Shown one piece after another: positions 44,297 to 54,169 of a stretch of DNA of 64,000 nucleotides. Numbering within the stretch: the first letter of the stretch is position 1; every line of letters starts with the position of its first letter. The translations under genes and the position numbers were made by a program. Where the stretch lies: positions 8,946,745 to 9,010,744 of the forward strand of contig BDGG01000001.1 of NCBI GenBank assembly GCA_001949185.1, written 5' to 3'. Source of the DNA: Ramazzottius varieornatus (taxonomy: Eukaryota > Tardigrada > Eutardigrada > Parachela > Ramazzottiidae). The notes under the pieces are model-generated. The model was not told where the DNA came from. It ran no database searches and saw only the letters and a program-made list of their open reading frames with translations.

Positions 44297-45064
44297 TTAG
44301 TTGATACTGAGAACTAAGACTTGTGTTTTATTAAGTAAGCCGTCGTGAGGTGATAGATTTCGAACGGTGAAGCACTCCATTCCCACTTTGAGGCGCCATT
44401 CGTGCGGAGGGACATTCGGGTAGTCGATCTGGTTGAAGAACTCTTTGGTCAGATTATTCCTGAAATATTCTGAAACCTCGCTGGATTCGTTTAGGTCGTC
44501 GTAGCTGTATAGTGTAATGAAGTCACTGATCACTAGGTCCGAGATATCGTTGTTGAGAGTATGGACTTCCTTATTGAAAACGCTAAGTAGCGCTCGGTCG
44601 TATGTCATCGGCTTTTCAAGTGTCATATCCGGATAGATAAAGTGCTTCCACTCCTCTGCATCTGTAGTAGCTCGCACTAAGTGCAAAGTAACTTTACCAT
44701 TTGCATCAACAGGGGGAGTTCCATTTGCGATCATTACCACAAACGCAGAAAATTCGCGATCTGTTTCTTGTCGCACAGGTACTGTGAGGGTGCAAACACA
44801 GAAATGCTTCCACACAGACGAGTACTTTATACTTGCTCGTACTGTAGTTTCGCGGGTTGCATGTTGTAGTATGGGTGGAATTTGGCGAAAATCTCCGACA
44901 CCGATAAATATCATTCCTCGAAACGGTGTTTCACTTTTGTTTCTTAGTTTTCTCAGTACACTATCGACTGCTTCGAGGTTTCGTTTATCTGTCATGGTTA
45001 TTTCGTCCCAAATCGCAACTGTCGCTTCCCGTAAGATAAGTAATTTACTCGCGTCATAAAGCAA
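44297..45064 (-). pseudogene. Helitron helicase, Walker B to motif IV
   Basis: Begins at the Harbinger junction. Contains Walker B 'VAIWDEITMTDKRNLEAVD' and 'IFIGVGDFRQIPPIL', typical of Pif1-family helicases. It ends at a nonsense codon. The first codons (to about 45042) derive from the inserted Harbinger element. Confidence 0.87.
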
Positions 45065-45313
45065 GGTTTATGTCGCTACCTAAAACCTGTTGCAAAAACT
45101 GCTTCTGAGCGAGAACCGAAAACCGTGGGTCGCGACCTGAACCGGAACACGCACAAGCACTCGAGCTTGCAACGCACAATCTGTTGTTCTGAGTATAATA
45201 TGCCACATGTGCCAGAGACCGCCTGTCTGCCAGTGCAGCTGGCATACAGTAGAACTGCGATTTTTGAATTTTATTTTTCACTTTCGTTATTCCATCGTTT
45301 TTCGCATTACAAA

Positions 45314-46644
45314 ATGGATCCCAGATCTACTCTGACTGCTTTGTTGTTAACCTGTCGGCTTCGTCTACTTAACTTGCAACGGCGGAAGATGGAATTGAAG
45401 CGACTACGGGGATTGTCTCGTCTACCACGTCAGCGGAAGCCGCGAAGATGGTATGTCCGACCCAGCAACCTGAACAGAGGAGAAACGGCAGAGTACAGAC
45501 CTTTGAAACTAACCCAGAGTACTACGAGGAGTACTTCCGGATGACCGAACCACAGTTCAAACTGCTCTTAAAGCTGGGAGCGCCATTGATAGTGCATGAT
45601 CCAACCCATATACAGCCTATCACTGCGGAAGAACGGCTCGTTTTGACGTTAAGGTAACCTTCACATAATTCTGAACATGAGTCCTTCAACTCAACAGCCA
45701 TAAACCTGTCAATAAAACAGCGCTTTCTAGGATTCTTGCTACCGGTATCTCACAGACGGCTGCTGCGCATTCATTCGCCATCTGTCAGACAACCATCGGC
45801 AACATCTTCAAAGAAACTACTAAAGCAATTTACACGGCCTTGAAGGATGTATATATCAGAGAAACCCAGCAAAGAAAGATGGCAGCAGAATGCTGAAAGC
45901 TTTGAGGCCATGTGGAACTTTCCCAACTGTATAGGTGCAATCGACGGAAAGCATGTTCAGATCAAGGTACAAATTTTCTACGTACATTATAAATATTCGA
46001 CCTCCTTTACCACATAACATGCACACTAATCTGCTGTTTATCTTTTGTAGAAGCCAAAGAATGGAGGTAGCAAGTGGATTAACTACAAAGGGACACACTC
46101 AGTTGTTCTCATGGCTGTGGCGCGCGCAGATTATACATTCGAGTACGTCGACGTGGGAGGTTTTGGTCGGCAAAGCGATGGTGGTAATTGGCAAAACTGT
46201 ACTTTGGGCCGCGCTTTAGGTGATGGAGAGTTGGTCCTGCCGCCCGGAAGAAAGCCACCGCTGTGTGCCGAGAAGTTACCGTACGTATTTGTGGCGGACG
46301 CTGCATTCCCAATGTCAGAAAACTTGCTGCGGCCATATCCCGGATACGCATTGTCTAGCCTCGGCAAACAAGAACGTATATTCAACTACAGGTTCGACAC
46401 TGTTCGTTTTTTACAGGTTCATAACCCGAATATGCCGTGTGAATGATTATGATCACTGTATTACTGCAGGTTGTCCCGAGCTCGTCGAGTTGTCGAGAAT
46501 GCCTTCGGTATACTAGCAGCCGAGTGGGAAATATTACGGGGACCCATCGCACTTGAACCATAACAAGTGATTTACCTGACGCTCGCCTGCTGTGCACTGC
46601 AGAATTTTTTGATAACGGAAAATACCAAGGCAGGTGACAAATAA
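45314..46644 (+). pseudogene. Harbinger DDE transposase (HARBI1-like), frameshifted
   Basis: Reads 'PRRWYVRPSNLNR', then after a shift 'NPEYYEEYFRMTEPQFKLL', 'ITAEERLVLTLR', 'LATGISQTAAAHSFAICQ', 'MWNFPNCIGAIDGKHVQIK', 'NYKGTHSVVLMAVARADYTF', 'YVDVGGFGRQSDGG' and '[18 protein letters not shown]'. The DDE-superfamily Asp residues are present in 'AIDGKH' and 'VFVADAAFP'. Introns with GT/AG separate the blocks (about 45654-45730, 45966-46050, 46390-46470). At least two frame changes (near 45500, and near 45850 in a TA-rich run) and a TAA after 'PIALEP' make this copy unlikely to be active. Confidence 0.87.
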
Positions 46645-46946
46645 ATCTCCCCCACGATGGCACTTTTGTACCTGGTTCTTGGCGAAAAACTATGCCCGCA
46701 AGTATGATACCTCTTCGGGTTTTCGGAAACAGAGCTAGACGTGCTGCTATCAAGACGCGAGAGGACTTTTCTGAATATTTTAGTACGCATGGCAGTGTTC
46801 CATGGCAAGATAACATGGTCTTCGGTTTGCTAAACAAGTGAGTTTACTCCACTGGACAAAATCACCTTAAAAATGAACTAAACGGAATTACAATCATGAC
46901 TCGCGTCGGTATCACTATGATGCTGCACTGCTGAGTTATTGGGATA

Positions 46947-48200
46947 TCACGCGAGGATGACGGGAAAGCCAAAGCCAGTTGCCTGTTCGTACAGAAACAT
47001 AGCAATAGCCTGTTGGATCTTCCGCCGAAGAACTTTGCGATCGTCTTCGTTTTGGCTCAGCAATGTGGCAGTTAGATAGGTCCCTGCAGAAAGCAAACCA
47101 GTAACGTAAGTGTCATAATATCAAGCGCAAGTCGTTCTGGCACTTATATTATCAAGACGTACCATATTGTGCTTCGGGCGAATCAGCTTCTGTCCCTAGG
47201 ACACCTAGAGCTTTCGTTAATTCATCAGCTTGACTGGCGAGCTTGCGCTCTTTGGACTCATATTCGTCCAGTTGTCGGGAACATTGGATTTCGTTGCTGC
47301 GTCTCTTGGACTTGCTGCCGCTAGACAACGTGGAAGCTACAAGGTACATCAGTCACTGCAATCATTCTCTGCTGGCAAGCCTTCTCGAAAACCATAAAAC
47401 TGCTTACTCACCGGTTGACGAACGAACAGACGGTGGATTCGGAATTTCGGGAATTTCATCGTCAGCAAGGCTTCCGTCGTACACTTCTTTGCCGTTTCCG
47501 GTACTGCTTTCTTCGTCATCAGTTGTACCGTCAACCAACGAAAAATCTTCGCCAGCCCGAACAGCTGCCTTGGCTCTTTCGAGAGTCGATACAGATCTGC
47601 AAAAAAACCCTTCATGGTAGCATAATTTGCTACCCATAGAAAATAAAACACGAAAAATTAGACGGTCAAAAAGTGGACGTACTCATTCGGAGTAATATAG
47701 TCCTTGACGAACTGCATGCTCTCCCAGTGCGGCCAGCTTTCAATGACCGCTTGTCTCCCGGCGCCGCTGGCAGGATGCTCCTTCAGCTTTCTGCCAAAGT
47801 TTCGGAAGATTGGTCCAGAGTTTCTTCACGGCATCGCCTGAGTAAAACGACATGAAGCATTTCAGTAGTCAACTAATAATAAATCAACAATATGCAACAA
47901 CTTTCACCCACCTGTCTTGTCCAGTTTCAGCTCCGCAGCCATATCTTCCCAGATATCCGGTCGTTTGTCTTTACCTTTGTAGTAATCCGCATGTCCAGTA
48001 TCATAGATCACACTGTTTTTCTGGACGAGAGTGATCACTTCGGCGATGTCCTTGTCGCTCCATTCTTCTTTCGTCGCTGCTTTGCGTCGCGTCTTCTTGG
48101 ATAGTTCAGCTGAAGTCGTCTTCTTTGCTGCTGTGGCTGTCCCAGAAGCTGCTCGTTTCCTGTTAGTTGTCGTCCTTGGCTTTAACTGCTGACTACTCAT
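46947..48200 (-). pseudogene. Harbinger accessory MADF/Myb-SANT-like DNA-binding protein
   Basis: Exon 1 (about 47913-48200) starts with a basic tail ('TTTNRKRAASGTATAAKKTT') and enters a MADF-type domain ('EVITLVQKNSVIYDTGHADY', 'RPDIWEDMAAELKL'). The next exon continues 'GDAVKKLWTNL', then needs a frame shift to read 'RNFGRKLKEHPASG' and 'HWESMQFVKDYITP'. Later exons are acidic, then a coiled coil ('QLDEYESKERKLASQADELT') and 'RKIQQAIAMFLYEQATG'. In PIF/Harbinger elements such a protein escorts the transposase to the element ends (family knowledge). It is convergent with the transposase. Confidence 0.75.
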
Positions 48201-48724
48201 GGTTACGGAACAGTAGATAGAAGTTCTGAGGAGGTAAAGAAAAAGATCGCCGCTACTGTAGACAACAGAACAGAACTTTCAAATAAAATTGAGAAATAAT
48301 CACAGACTTCGATATGTGGAGTCTGTCACACCGGTCAATCAATACAGACCAAATCAACGCCAGAGACAATGGTATAGCCTTTGAGCTCAATCTTGCAAGC
48401 TCAAAGCTTTCTAATCGTGTTCCACGCTTGTTCCAGTCAAAAAATCGCTTATGCCAGAGCTCGCTCAAAGCTCGCTCAAAGGGGTAATATACTTTTTCGC
48501 TGGAACAAGGCTAGGTAGCGACCCAAGTATAATTAGCCTTTGAGCCTGCTTTGGAACAAGGCTCGCTCAAAGCCTCCTGACGCGAGTAAATTGCCGCCTT
48601 AAGAGGTTTGCTTGCTGTCCGTTACTCGGAATGTCACATTCAGTTTTGGAGAAGTCATAAGGGTCATCTCTCACCGGTATCTTGGAAGGATTGTGCGCTG
48701 TTCACCCACCAGGGTACATAATGG

Positions 48725-49717
48725 CTACAAACCCCGAACTTGCACAGCACAGCACGTTACGACTTTCCCAGCGGCGCGTGTATAGTAAGTTATTGCACAT
48801 AACAGAAATGTTTTTCCTCTTCCTGGTGCACCGTCAACGTAAAAAACTCCCGGAGTCTGACTGTCAACTTTTTGTTGAATAAGCTGAAAAGTTTGGGTTT
48901 GTTCTCTGTTGAGTTGTCCGCGGGTGTCGGTGAATTTTTCAAGATTGGTCGTGCAGTTGTGCCGTTGTCGCTCTTTGTCGGTTTCGCTAAGGTTGTTGTG
49001 AGGTGAAGGTAGCGAGAACTCGTCCATTGTTCTACTGTAGCTTTCCAATCTAGCCGATGAACCCAGTAGCAAATGGTGTAGTGCTCTTTCGTAGGAAAGA
49101 TTTTCACGTAACTTGAAATCCATCCCTATATATTGCTGGTGTTTTGAAAATAGGTTCAGTGCCGGACCTCCTTCGGTTATCAGGACTATAAACAGAAAAC
49201 GAAGTTGCGTGGGAGTACATAACCATTCTTTCGCCTCATCCATACAAATTTCGGCTTCCGATGTATCATCCAAGAGACCCATAGCTTTTGCGCAGTCTGA
49301 ATAAGTTTGGTATTTAATGCCGCTAATAGCGCACAGTTCTTTGAACGACCTCGCCGGTTTGTTTTGCAGCAATAATCGTAGGTACCAAAGTTCACCGCTT
49401 TGGAGACGCTTGACTTCCATTCTGGTTATGTGGAGACCTGTCCGTCGATGAACTGTTCCTGTGTTTGGTGCGGGCACTTTGTCAAACCAGATATATTGGG
49501 CAGAGCGAGCATTGGTTTGGTCTTCGCGTTTTACCGTCACCACAAACTTTTCATAATATTCCAAATATTTTAAATTTTCGAATAATGGGTCGTTCGGTCG
49601 GGCAAAGTAGCGATCAAGTTTGGAAAATCTTTCTTTCGCACTATCTCTCCAGTTCTTGTTCGAATCGTTGTAAACTACATAATTTTGGTCTTCGAAGTGA
49701 ATAGGATAACTTAACAC
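48725..49717 (-). pseudogene. Helitron: post-Rep region and helicase Walker A
   Basis: Reads 'RRTGLHITRMEVKRLQSGEL', 'WYLRLLLQNKPARSFKEL' and, near 48806-48832, Walker A 'VDGAPGRGKTFLLCAI'. Past 48765 the frame is lost around a TGCTGTGCTGTGC run. One base over, it continues 'SSGFVAIMYPGG', a stop, then 'TAHNPSKIP' and 'QQANLLRRQ' up to the Harbinger junction. Confidence 0.87.
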
Positions 49718-49755
49718 AGATGGTCTCTTCTTGTCAATTCAAAACTGAAAATACG

Positions 49756-50109
49756 CTAAACAGCTTCCGAAGCGGATAAGTATCGACCGTGAATGTAAAG
49801 CTTCGTTTTGTCTTTTGATATAGCGTTTAAGTAATCCAATCCCTTATACAGGTATTTGTACAGGTGAATAATCAAAGTCACGGACGCGGCTAACTCCAAA
49901 TTTATGTGACAATCGAAAGCTATAAGCACGTCGGCATTATAAGGCTCAACATTCAGATCAGCTTCATGGCGCCGGCGATATTGAGGATAGCCAGCATCGT
50001 TGATATATGTTTCTCCGTTGATACGTTTGGGGTATCTGTAGTGACAACTTCTCTGCGTTTTTTCCTTCTCTGTGCGGCAGCATTGATCGGGATAATGTTT
50101 ATGCAACAT
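49756..50109 (-). pseudogene. Helitron Rep, region with tyrosine motif
   Basis: Contains 'CHINLELAASVTLIIHLYKY' and 'LYKGLDYLNA', matching the Helitron Rep stretch with paired Tyr ('KYLYKG'). It is frameshifted relative to the HUH segment upstream (49953-51038), with which it overlaps. Confidence 0.75.
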
Positions 50110-51038
50110 GTGTTTCTGAACTGTCCGACGTAGTAACGGTTCTTCCGGTAGTTCAGCGCAGATAACTTGGTCAATTTCTTCTGGCGTTTGTGGTTCTCAC
50201 TCATTCTAACAGCGATATGAGCATGAGGGAGACCACGGGGTTGAAACTTTACCACAACGATTTTGCAGATTTGTTTCGCTTTGAAATATCTTGGCAAACA
50301 TGCTTGAAACTGTTTCACGATTTCTGGACAGTCCGAAGCATTTTGACCAGAAAGTAATCTGCTGGTCATTTCCGGCCAGTTTGGGTTACATGTGAAGGTA
50401 GAAAAGTACGTTGGGTTTTTTAGTCGGCAGATTACGGCGAGCGCATCTGAGATCATCTGCTGATTATGTTGGAAAGAACCAATAAAAGATGCGGGTAGGA
50501 ACACGCGTCCATCGTTGTTATTAGATTGGGGATCGTTCTGTCGACAGATCTTGGACTGGTTATGACATATCCAACTTAAGCGTTGCTCCTCTATACAACT
50601 GAATATGTCCAGACAGAACTCGTTTAAAAATCTCCCCAGCGACATTAGTGCGACACAGCGAAGAATGATTTGCCGGTAGAACATCATAACTGTAGTGCCT
50701 TTGGATTTCTCCTGTCTGTCGATGCTCCAGCCGGGCGTTCCCTCCGGGCAAATTACGATATAATGTAACGGCATAAATAAGGGAGATGTGACTTTGATAA
50801 ACGTGGGACGGGTTTTGGTTTTTTTCCAGCAGACAACAGTTCTGTCTTTCAGTTCACCAGATGTTTCAGGGACGATAACAGCAACAATTTCATTTGTACT
50901 CCGAACTGCCAGTTCGGGCCGAGCTTCATTACTGGGTCGGTCAGCCAACATTTTGAACTGTCGTAAAAGTGGGTTACATTTGCCGAGAATATTTCGTAAT
51001 TTAGTGACAATAGCTTCATCGAATTGCAGGTTTTTCAT
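49953..51038 (-). pseudogene. Helitron Rep (HUH) domain
   Basis: Helitron_like_N features: 'RVFLPASFIGSFQHNQQMIS', 'NPTYFSTFTCNPNWPEMTS' and the metal-binding HUH motif within 'FQPRGLPHAHIAVRM' near 50218. This is the rolling-circle nuclease of Helitrons. The frame breaks downstream near 50150. Confidence 0.87.
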
Positions 51039-51086
51039 GATCTTCTGAGGATACTGTGCGTCATTGAAAAACCATCGTAATGGTCC

Positions 51087-51275
51087 TCACTCGTCGCTTC
51101 CTTGCATCATGCGGTGATAGGTTCTGCCCTTCAGAATGAGGTTGCTGGGCCCATCTTGCTGTTCGAAACATCCGGTGGTACCAATAGCCGACATCAACAA
51201 TGAATTGTTATACTCTCGTGAATGAGTTCGAAGCCGAATGGATTTCAGATAGAGTCGTTTTAGAGCTGAAGGCAA
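51087..51275 (-). pseudogene. Helitron Rep, N-terminal segment
   Basis: 'NNSLLMSAIGTTG' and 'LILKGRTYHRMMQG' correspond to the start of Helitron Rep proteins (the 'N-x-x-x-F-x-S-x-G ... G-x-x-YHR' pattern). A stop follows, then 'GPLRWFFNDAQYPQK' leads into the HUH segment. Confidence 0.7.
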
Positions 51276-51310
51276 GCTTGGAATTTCTATCGTCCGAAGG
51301 GTTCTTGTTA

Positions 51311-51938
51311 TTATGACCGCAACAAAATCCCTTTGATTCCGTGTTCATTATTAATGCTTTGCACCCCGAGACACGTTATCCATCTCAACCGTAAGAGCAT
51401 TAGCGTAAAGGTCACAGATGACTCATCGATCGAGATCACGATATAGCTTTGATTCCGTGTCTTGCACGTGGTGCCTTTCATTGTGTGAGTTGATGTCCTC
51501 ACTTGAGTATTCGCTTCAGAAGCTTTCCAGGTCACTCTCGTTAGGTCCATCAATTGCCGAATCAAACGACGGGTTTTCAACGACGCCTGACTGATCCTCG
51601 TCAAAAACGGTGCTGTCGTCCAGTGTACTATGTAAATCAGTGCTGAAGTCGAAGCTTTCCGAATAGTCATTAATGCTTTCATCGTGATAGTTGTTGAATT
51701 CGGTCCTGCGCCGATTATGGTGGTCGGATTCAAATTCTGCTTCGTTTTCCGTCTGACGCACCTGTGTCCGCGAACCAGAGATTTCTCTTTTCTTTTTTGC
51801 ACTGTGACATGATTTGGATTTGGTGCGATTCCGTTTTTTCTCCGAACTCGAAGCTGATTTGACAAGGAAAATTTGCAACCGTCTGTAATCGGCCCTTACG
51901 GATATATATCTCGACCCGTTCTTTCGTTTAGGCATCAT
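51311..51938 (-). CDS. Helitron 5' ORF, charged N-terminal extension
   Basis: Two overlapping frames (51516-51938 and 51311-51865). The first begins 'MMPKRKNGSRYISVRADYRR' and becomes Ser/Asp/Asn-rich. There is no domain. By position it may be the N-terminal extension of RepHel or a separate ORF. Confidence 0.35.
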
Positions 51939-52299
51939 GAAAATCCGGCCGATTGGCGCTAATGTACGTCAATTCGTGCCTGTGGTTTAAAGCACAGTGA
52001 TCTTTGAAGGACATCAGTGAAAAGACAGGATAGTTCGTTGCATAGCTCGTCCAAACCACGATTTTTTGCATCAAAATCATGAAACTGGAATCAGGATTCT
52101 GGGCACACCCGAACTGAAAATCGTCCAAATCAATAAACTGGCACGATTGCGCACTGAGCTCAACGATTACGTCAAGTTTTTTTGGCCGGAAACTAAGTTT
52201 GAAAGCCTGGGAACTCATGGTAAGAAAAAAATCTACGTTATAATAAGATAAGGGTAGGACAATGACGTAAGGTCGGGGTCGGTAAGGTGCTAGTCTCAC
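51928..52299 (-). CDS. Unrecognised ORF at the 5' edge of the Helitron
   Basis: 123 residues. A start at Met 28 ('MSSQAFKLSFRPKKLDVIVE') looks more likely than the upstream one. No family was recognised. It is on the same strand as the Helitron genes and is listed as part of the element with low confidence. Confidence 0.3.
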   Translation of the reverse strand: MRLAPYRPRPYVIVLPLSYYNVDFFLTMSSQAFKLSFRPKKLDVIVELSAQSCQFIDLDDFQFGCAQNPDSSFMILMQKIVVWTSYATNYPVFSLMSFKDHCALNHRHELTYISANRPDFHDA

Positions 52300-52861
52300 G
52301 AGGCAATACTGAGCAACCGCGCCCCATGTTGATACATGCCTGCAGACTTGTCAATGCGCAGCAGTCTGCCGCATAGGCGTTTTTGTGAGCGGTATCGAGA
52401 CAGACATGGTCAGGCTTGGGTGACGGCAAAAGGCCTTATCCATTGCTGACGTTGCTGCGCTCTCCGGTGGTAAGCCGGATCTTCTGGAAACTGCCTGTTC
52501 CTTGTACACGGTACGCAATACTGTAAGCCTCGATTCTACGCTTCCGCCTATAATTACACGAAAAGTTTGTTTGCGGACCACATCAGCACTAAGTTTTCAG
52601 ACATACTGTAACTCCGCCGCAAATGCCCTGCATACTCTAGGGTTAGACACTTTCCCGCATACCTCTGCCGGACACAATCTTTTAAGAATTGAGTTGCATT
52701 AGTCAAGGCAGGAAATTCTGACCAGTTCTTTCACAATCTGCATTTCGAAGTACTAAATTAACTTTACTTGCAAGAAAGGCATTGTCGCTTTGAGGTCCGC
52801 ACTTGTATTGAAAATTTGGCTGGTATGCTCTAAAAATCCAACCTGTCCCAACGCAGCCGAA
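52300..52861. other. Gap between Helitron and F-box/UBC gene
   Basis: No gene, RNA or repeat recognised. It should hold the promoter of the F-box/UBC gene and perhaps the Helitron 5' end. Confidence 0.4.
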
Positions 52862-54169
52862 ATGTCTGCTTGCGAAGAAGCAGCACAGGATATCGAGGAG
52901 ACGCTACTAAAAAAGCTACCGTACGACCCACAGTGGTACGACGTATGGCGCACGGTGTTTTCCTTCGTAGCAAACGACGATGCCACACTGTTTTCCCTCC
53001 TGGAAGCATCGACAAGTTTCCGAGCTTTTTTCCGACGGGATGTGCTGGAGCGAGTGGACTCGTCACCTTACTGGAGAGATGCCTTGGTCAAGCGTGGAGT
53101 GCGCATCAGCACCCTGAGCTCCTTGTCGTCGCAGGAGGACTCGCCCTCTCTCACCTGGTTTGACCGTTATCGGCAGTATGCAAAGAGTATGGGATGCTAC
53201 CGCTGTTTTTGGCGTCTCTCAAGTGGCCAGCCGGTTAACCCATCCGCATTTTACCGCAGTGATGTAGGGGAAAGAGACATCACAAACGATTCAGGATCAC
53301 ATCAAAACCCCGGCCACTTTTCAAAGGGACCTCCTCCCAGTGCTGACGTAAGTTCTGCTGCTGTCACGTCATCCACTTTTACTCTACGTTTGTTGTCTAG
53401 CCGATTTCTCTGCGCTCACAGGTTGGCGATTGGAAGGTTGCAAGGTTTTGCGAGCGACAAACGGACTTTGCCTACCTTATTGTCACCATCATCGGACCAC
53501 CAGATACGCCCTACGTCGGAGGGCGCTTTCAGTTACTCATTGTCTTTCCTGAAAACTACCCTGCCGAGCCACCACAGGCTAAACTGCTGACCAAGATTGT
53601 CAGTCCGTACTTCACGGACCACGGGGACTTTTACTGTAAATACACCAACTTTGACGATGCAGCCGATTACGAAACTTTCCTAGGATATCCTCCATACTGG
53701 CACACCATGTAAGTTTCTTCTTCTACCGCTATATGTAGCCACAGTGTACAAAATGCATTCCTGCAGGCCATCGCCCCAACTCAGTAACATCGATTAATGA
53801 CAACAATCTAAGTTGGATTATCCAAAGGATGATCTGCAGGGATGCATTTTGTACACTGTATAGTGAGTTGTCTGGCTGATTTGATCCTGACCACTGCGGT
53901 TCACTTCTAGGTATTTTGTGGACCTCGTCCAGCAGTATCTGAGCTTTTCGTTCTGCCAAGACGCGCCCCCAGGCCTGATTGCCGTCCACAAGCAGCACAC
54001 TGAACTGGTCAAGAGTAACAGAGCAGAATTTGCCCAGTTAGCGCGGAAGTGTACCCTGGAAAACGCCATGATTCACTGGAACATATCTTGCGAAGATTTC
54101 TGTTCAACCCGCTCTTCTTCCATCGACAGGGCTGCCCGTCACAAAACCAAGTTTCTTAAGTGCCAGTAG
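52862..54169 (+). CDS. F-box-like plus UBC-fold fusion protein
   Basis: Three exons, 52862-53347, 53422-53708 and 53911-54169, give 343 residues. The N-terminal part (about 20-75) looks like an F-box: 'LPYDPQWYDVWRTVFSFVAN', a helix 'LFSLLEASTSFRAFFRR' and 'SSPYWRDAL'. Residues 163-260 have a ubiquitin-conjugating fold: 'GPPDTPYVGGRFQLLIVFP', 'YPAEPPQAKLLTKIVSP' and 'HGDFYCKYTNF'. The usual HPN before the catalytic Cys is missing ('SPYFTDHG'). A Cys lies near the expected place, so activity cannot be settled. The C-terminal ~85 residues are helical and unrecognised. Intron 2 contains a MITE. The role is presumably in ubiquitin transfer or binding (inference). Confidence 0.75.
53741..53859. 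mobile_element. ~119 bp foldback MITE in F-box/UBC intron
   Basis: ACAGTGTACAAAATGCATTC at the left faces GATGCATTTTGTACACTGT at the right. Arms are about 26 bp, followed inward by CTGCAG in both. It is wholly inside intron 53709-53910. Confidence 0.8.

Larger units (their letters stand above)
45046..48588. mobile_element. PIF/Harbinger DNA transposon nested in the Helitron helicase
   Basis: Terminal inverted repeats TACTCGCGTCA (45046-45056) and TGACGCGAGTA (48578-48588) are flanked by AATT on both sides (45042-45045, 48589-48592). Because the end is TTTA.../...TAAA, the duplication could also be read as 2 bp (AT). Removing the element with one AATT joins Helitron codons so the helicase reads 'RRQLLILREATVAIWDE' without a shift. 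Subterminal GTCGCTACCTA occurs in both ends. It encodes a DDE transposase (+) and a MADF-domain protein (-), convergent and both damaged. Confidence 0.88.
41602..52299 (-). mobile_element. Decayed Helitron, interrupted by a Harbinger element
   Basis: Coding order on the minus strand runs from high to low coordinates: N-terminal ORFs, Rep (HUH) domain, Pif1-family helicase, then RPA-like and basic ORFs. Breaks include frameshifts in Rep and before the insertion, a Gly-Gly-stop where Helitrons have Gly-Gly-Arg-Thr-Ala-His, and an in-frame TAA near 44298. The Helitron ends (5' TC, 3' hairpin plus CTRR) were not located, so the outer limits are simply those of the associated ORFs. Confidence 0.8.

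Noticed and set aside
45054-45281. Minus-strand ORF at the left end of the Harbinger element
   Set aside because: No similarity. It lies in the subterminal region and the 5' UTR of the transposase.
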